Source: Candidatus Omnitrophota bacterium
GTDB taxonomy: Bacteria > Omnitrophota > Gorgyraeia > Zapsychrales > Zapsychraceae
DNA: 6,097 bases
Direction: 5' to 3'
Assembly (NCBI GenBank): GCA_020430005.1
Contig: JAGQKQ010000110.1
Location: 1 to 6,097 of the forward strand
Made by a program: the position numbers and the translations under genes. Of the stretch, positions 5,971-6,097 are shown piece by piece; position 1 is the stretch's first letter, and each line of letters begins with the position of its first letter. The notes under the pieces were generated by a model that was not told the origin of the DNA, made no database searches, and worked only from the letters and a program-made list of their open reading frames with translations.

Positions 5971-6097
5971 ATGGCACACGTCGTTACTGAACCATGCGTC
6001 AAATGTAAATACACGGATTGTGTTACAGTGTGTCCGGTCGATTGTTTTCATGAAGATGCCGAAATGCTTGTTATTGATCCAGAAGTGTGTATTGACT
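5971..6097 (+). CDS. fdxA: Seven-iron ferredoxin ([3Fe-4S]/[4Fe-4S]), C-terminus cut by window edge
   Basis: The first 42 codons of a ferredoxin closely resembling Azotobacter FdI (FdxA family, about 107 residues in full). Visible cysteines are C9, C12, C17, C21, C25 and C40, in the motif CVKCKYTDCVTVCPVDCF followed by VIDPEVCID. By family knowledge C9 and C17 ligate the [3Fe-4S] cluster and C21 and C40 belong to the [4Fe-4S] cluster; the remaining ligands lie beyond the window. The VxxC spacing between C9 and C17 is the feature that separates seven-iron from 2[4Fe-4S] ferredoxins. It acts as a cytosolic low-potential electron carrier. The strong promoter and SD indicate high expression. It could supply electrons to the adjacent radical SAM enzyme, but that is inference from adjacency only. 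Confidence 0.95.
   Translation, partial: MAHVVTEPCVKCKYTDCVTVCPVDCFHEDAEMLVIDPEVCID

Overview
The window is a stretch of bacterial chromosome with compact, mostly intact genes and no RNA genes, insertion sequences or CRISPR. Most of it has moderate GC (hand counts in the 40s of percent), many TTA leucine codons, clear Shine-Dalgarno (SD) sequences and sigma70-like promoters. The genes (AcnA-type aconitase, 7Fe ferredoxin, cobalamin-type radical SAM enzyme, lipoprotein) point to a Gram-negative-type bacterium. An uncultured lineage such as Omnitrophota is possible, but that placement is a guess.

Minus strand, right to left. An unnamed membrane protein with two N-terminal hydrophobic segments and a C-terminal bacterial PH-like domain (4154-3423) is followed after 20 bp by a lipoprotein (3402-2731); the two probably form an operon. 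Next comes an 80-residue membrane protein (2621-2379) with its own promoter and an SD embedded in a 39-bp inverted repeat. Last is acnA (2286 to beyond position 1), with a near-consensus promoter, coding for aconitase and cut off at the window edge after 762 codons.

Plus strand. A 211-bp divergent intergenic region carries promoters for both directions and an AT-rich inverted/direct repeat next to the plus-strand -35. It leads into a B12-binding-domain radical SAM protein (4366-5895) of unknown substrate. A strong promoter and SD then precede fdxA (5971 onward), a seven-iron ferredoxin cut by the right edge.

The most striking feature is inside acnA. Codons 1 to about 645 have the moderate-GC, TTA-using style of the rest of the window. 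From about position 345 down to position 1 the same uninterrupted frame becomes about 62% GC and uses no TTA. The break falls in the conserved linker motif just before the swivel domain. It is either a real mosaic gene made by domain-scale recombination or an assembly chimera joined at a conserved site; the sequence alone cannot decide. Other second-look items are the hairpin over the small membrane protein's SD, palindromes in the fdxA promoter, and the orphan radical SAM enzyme. I did not find a convincing new multi-gene system.
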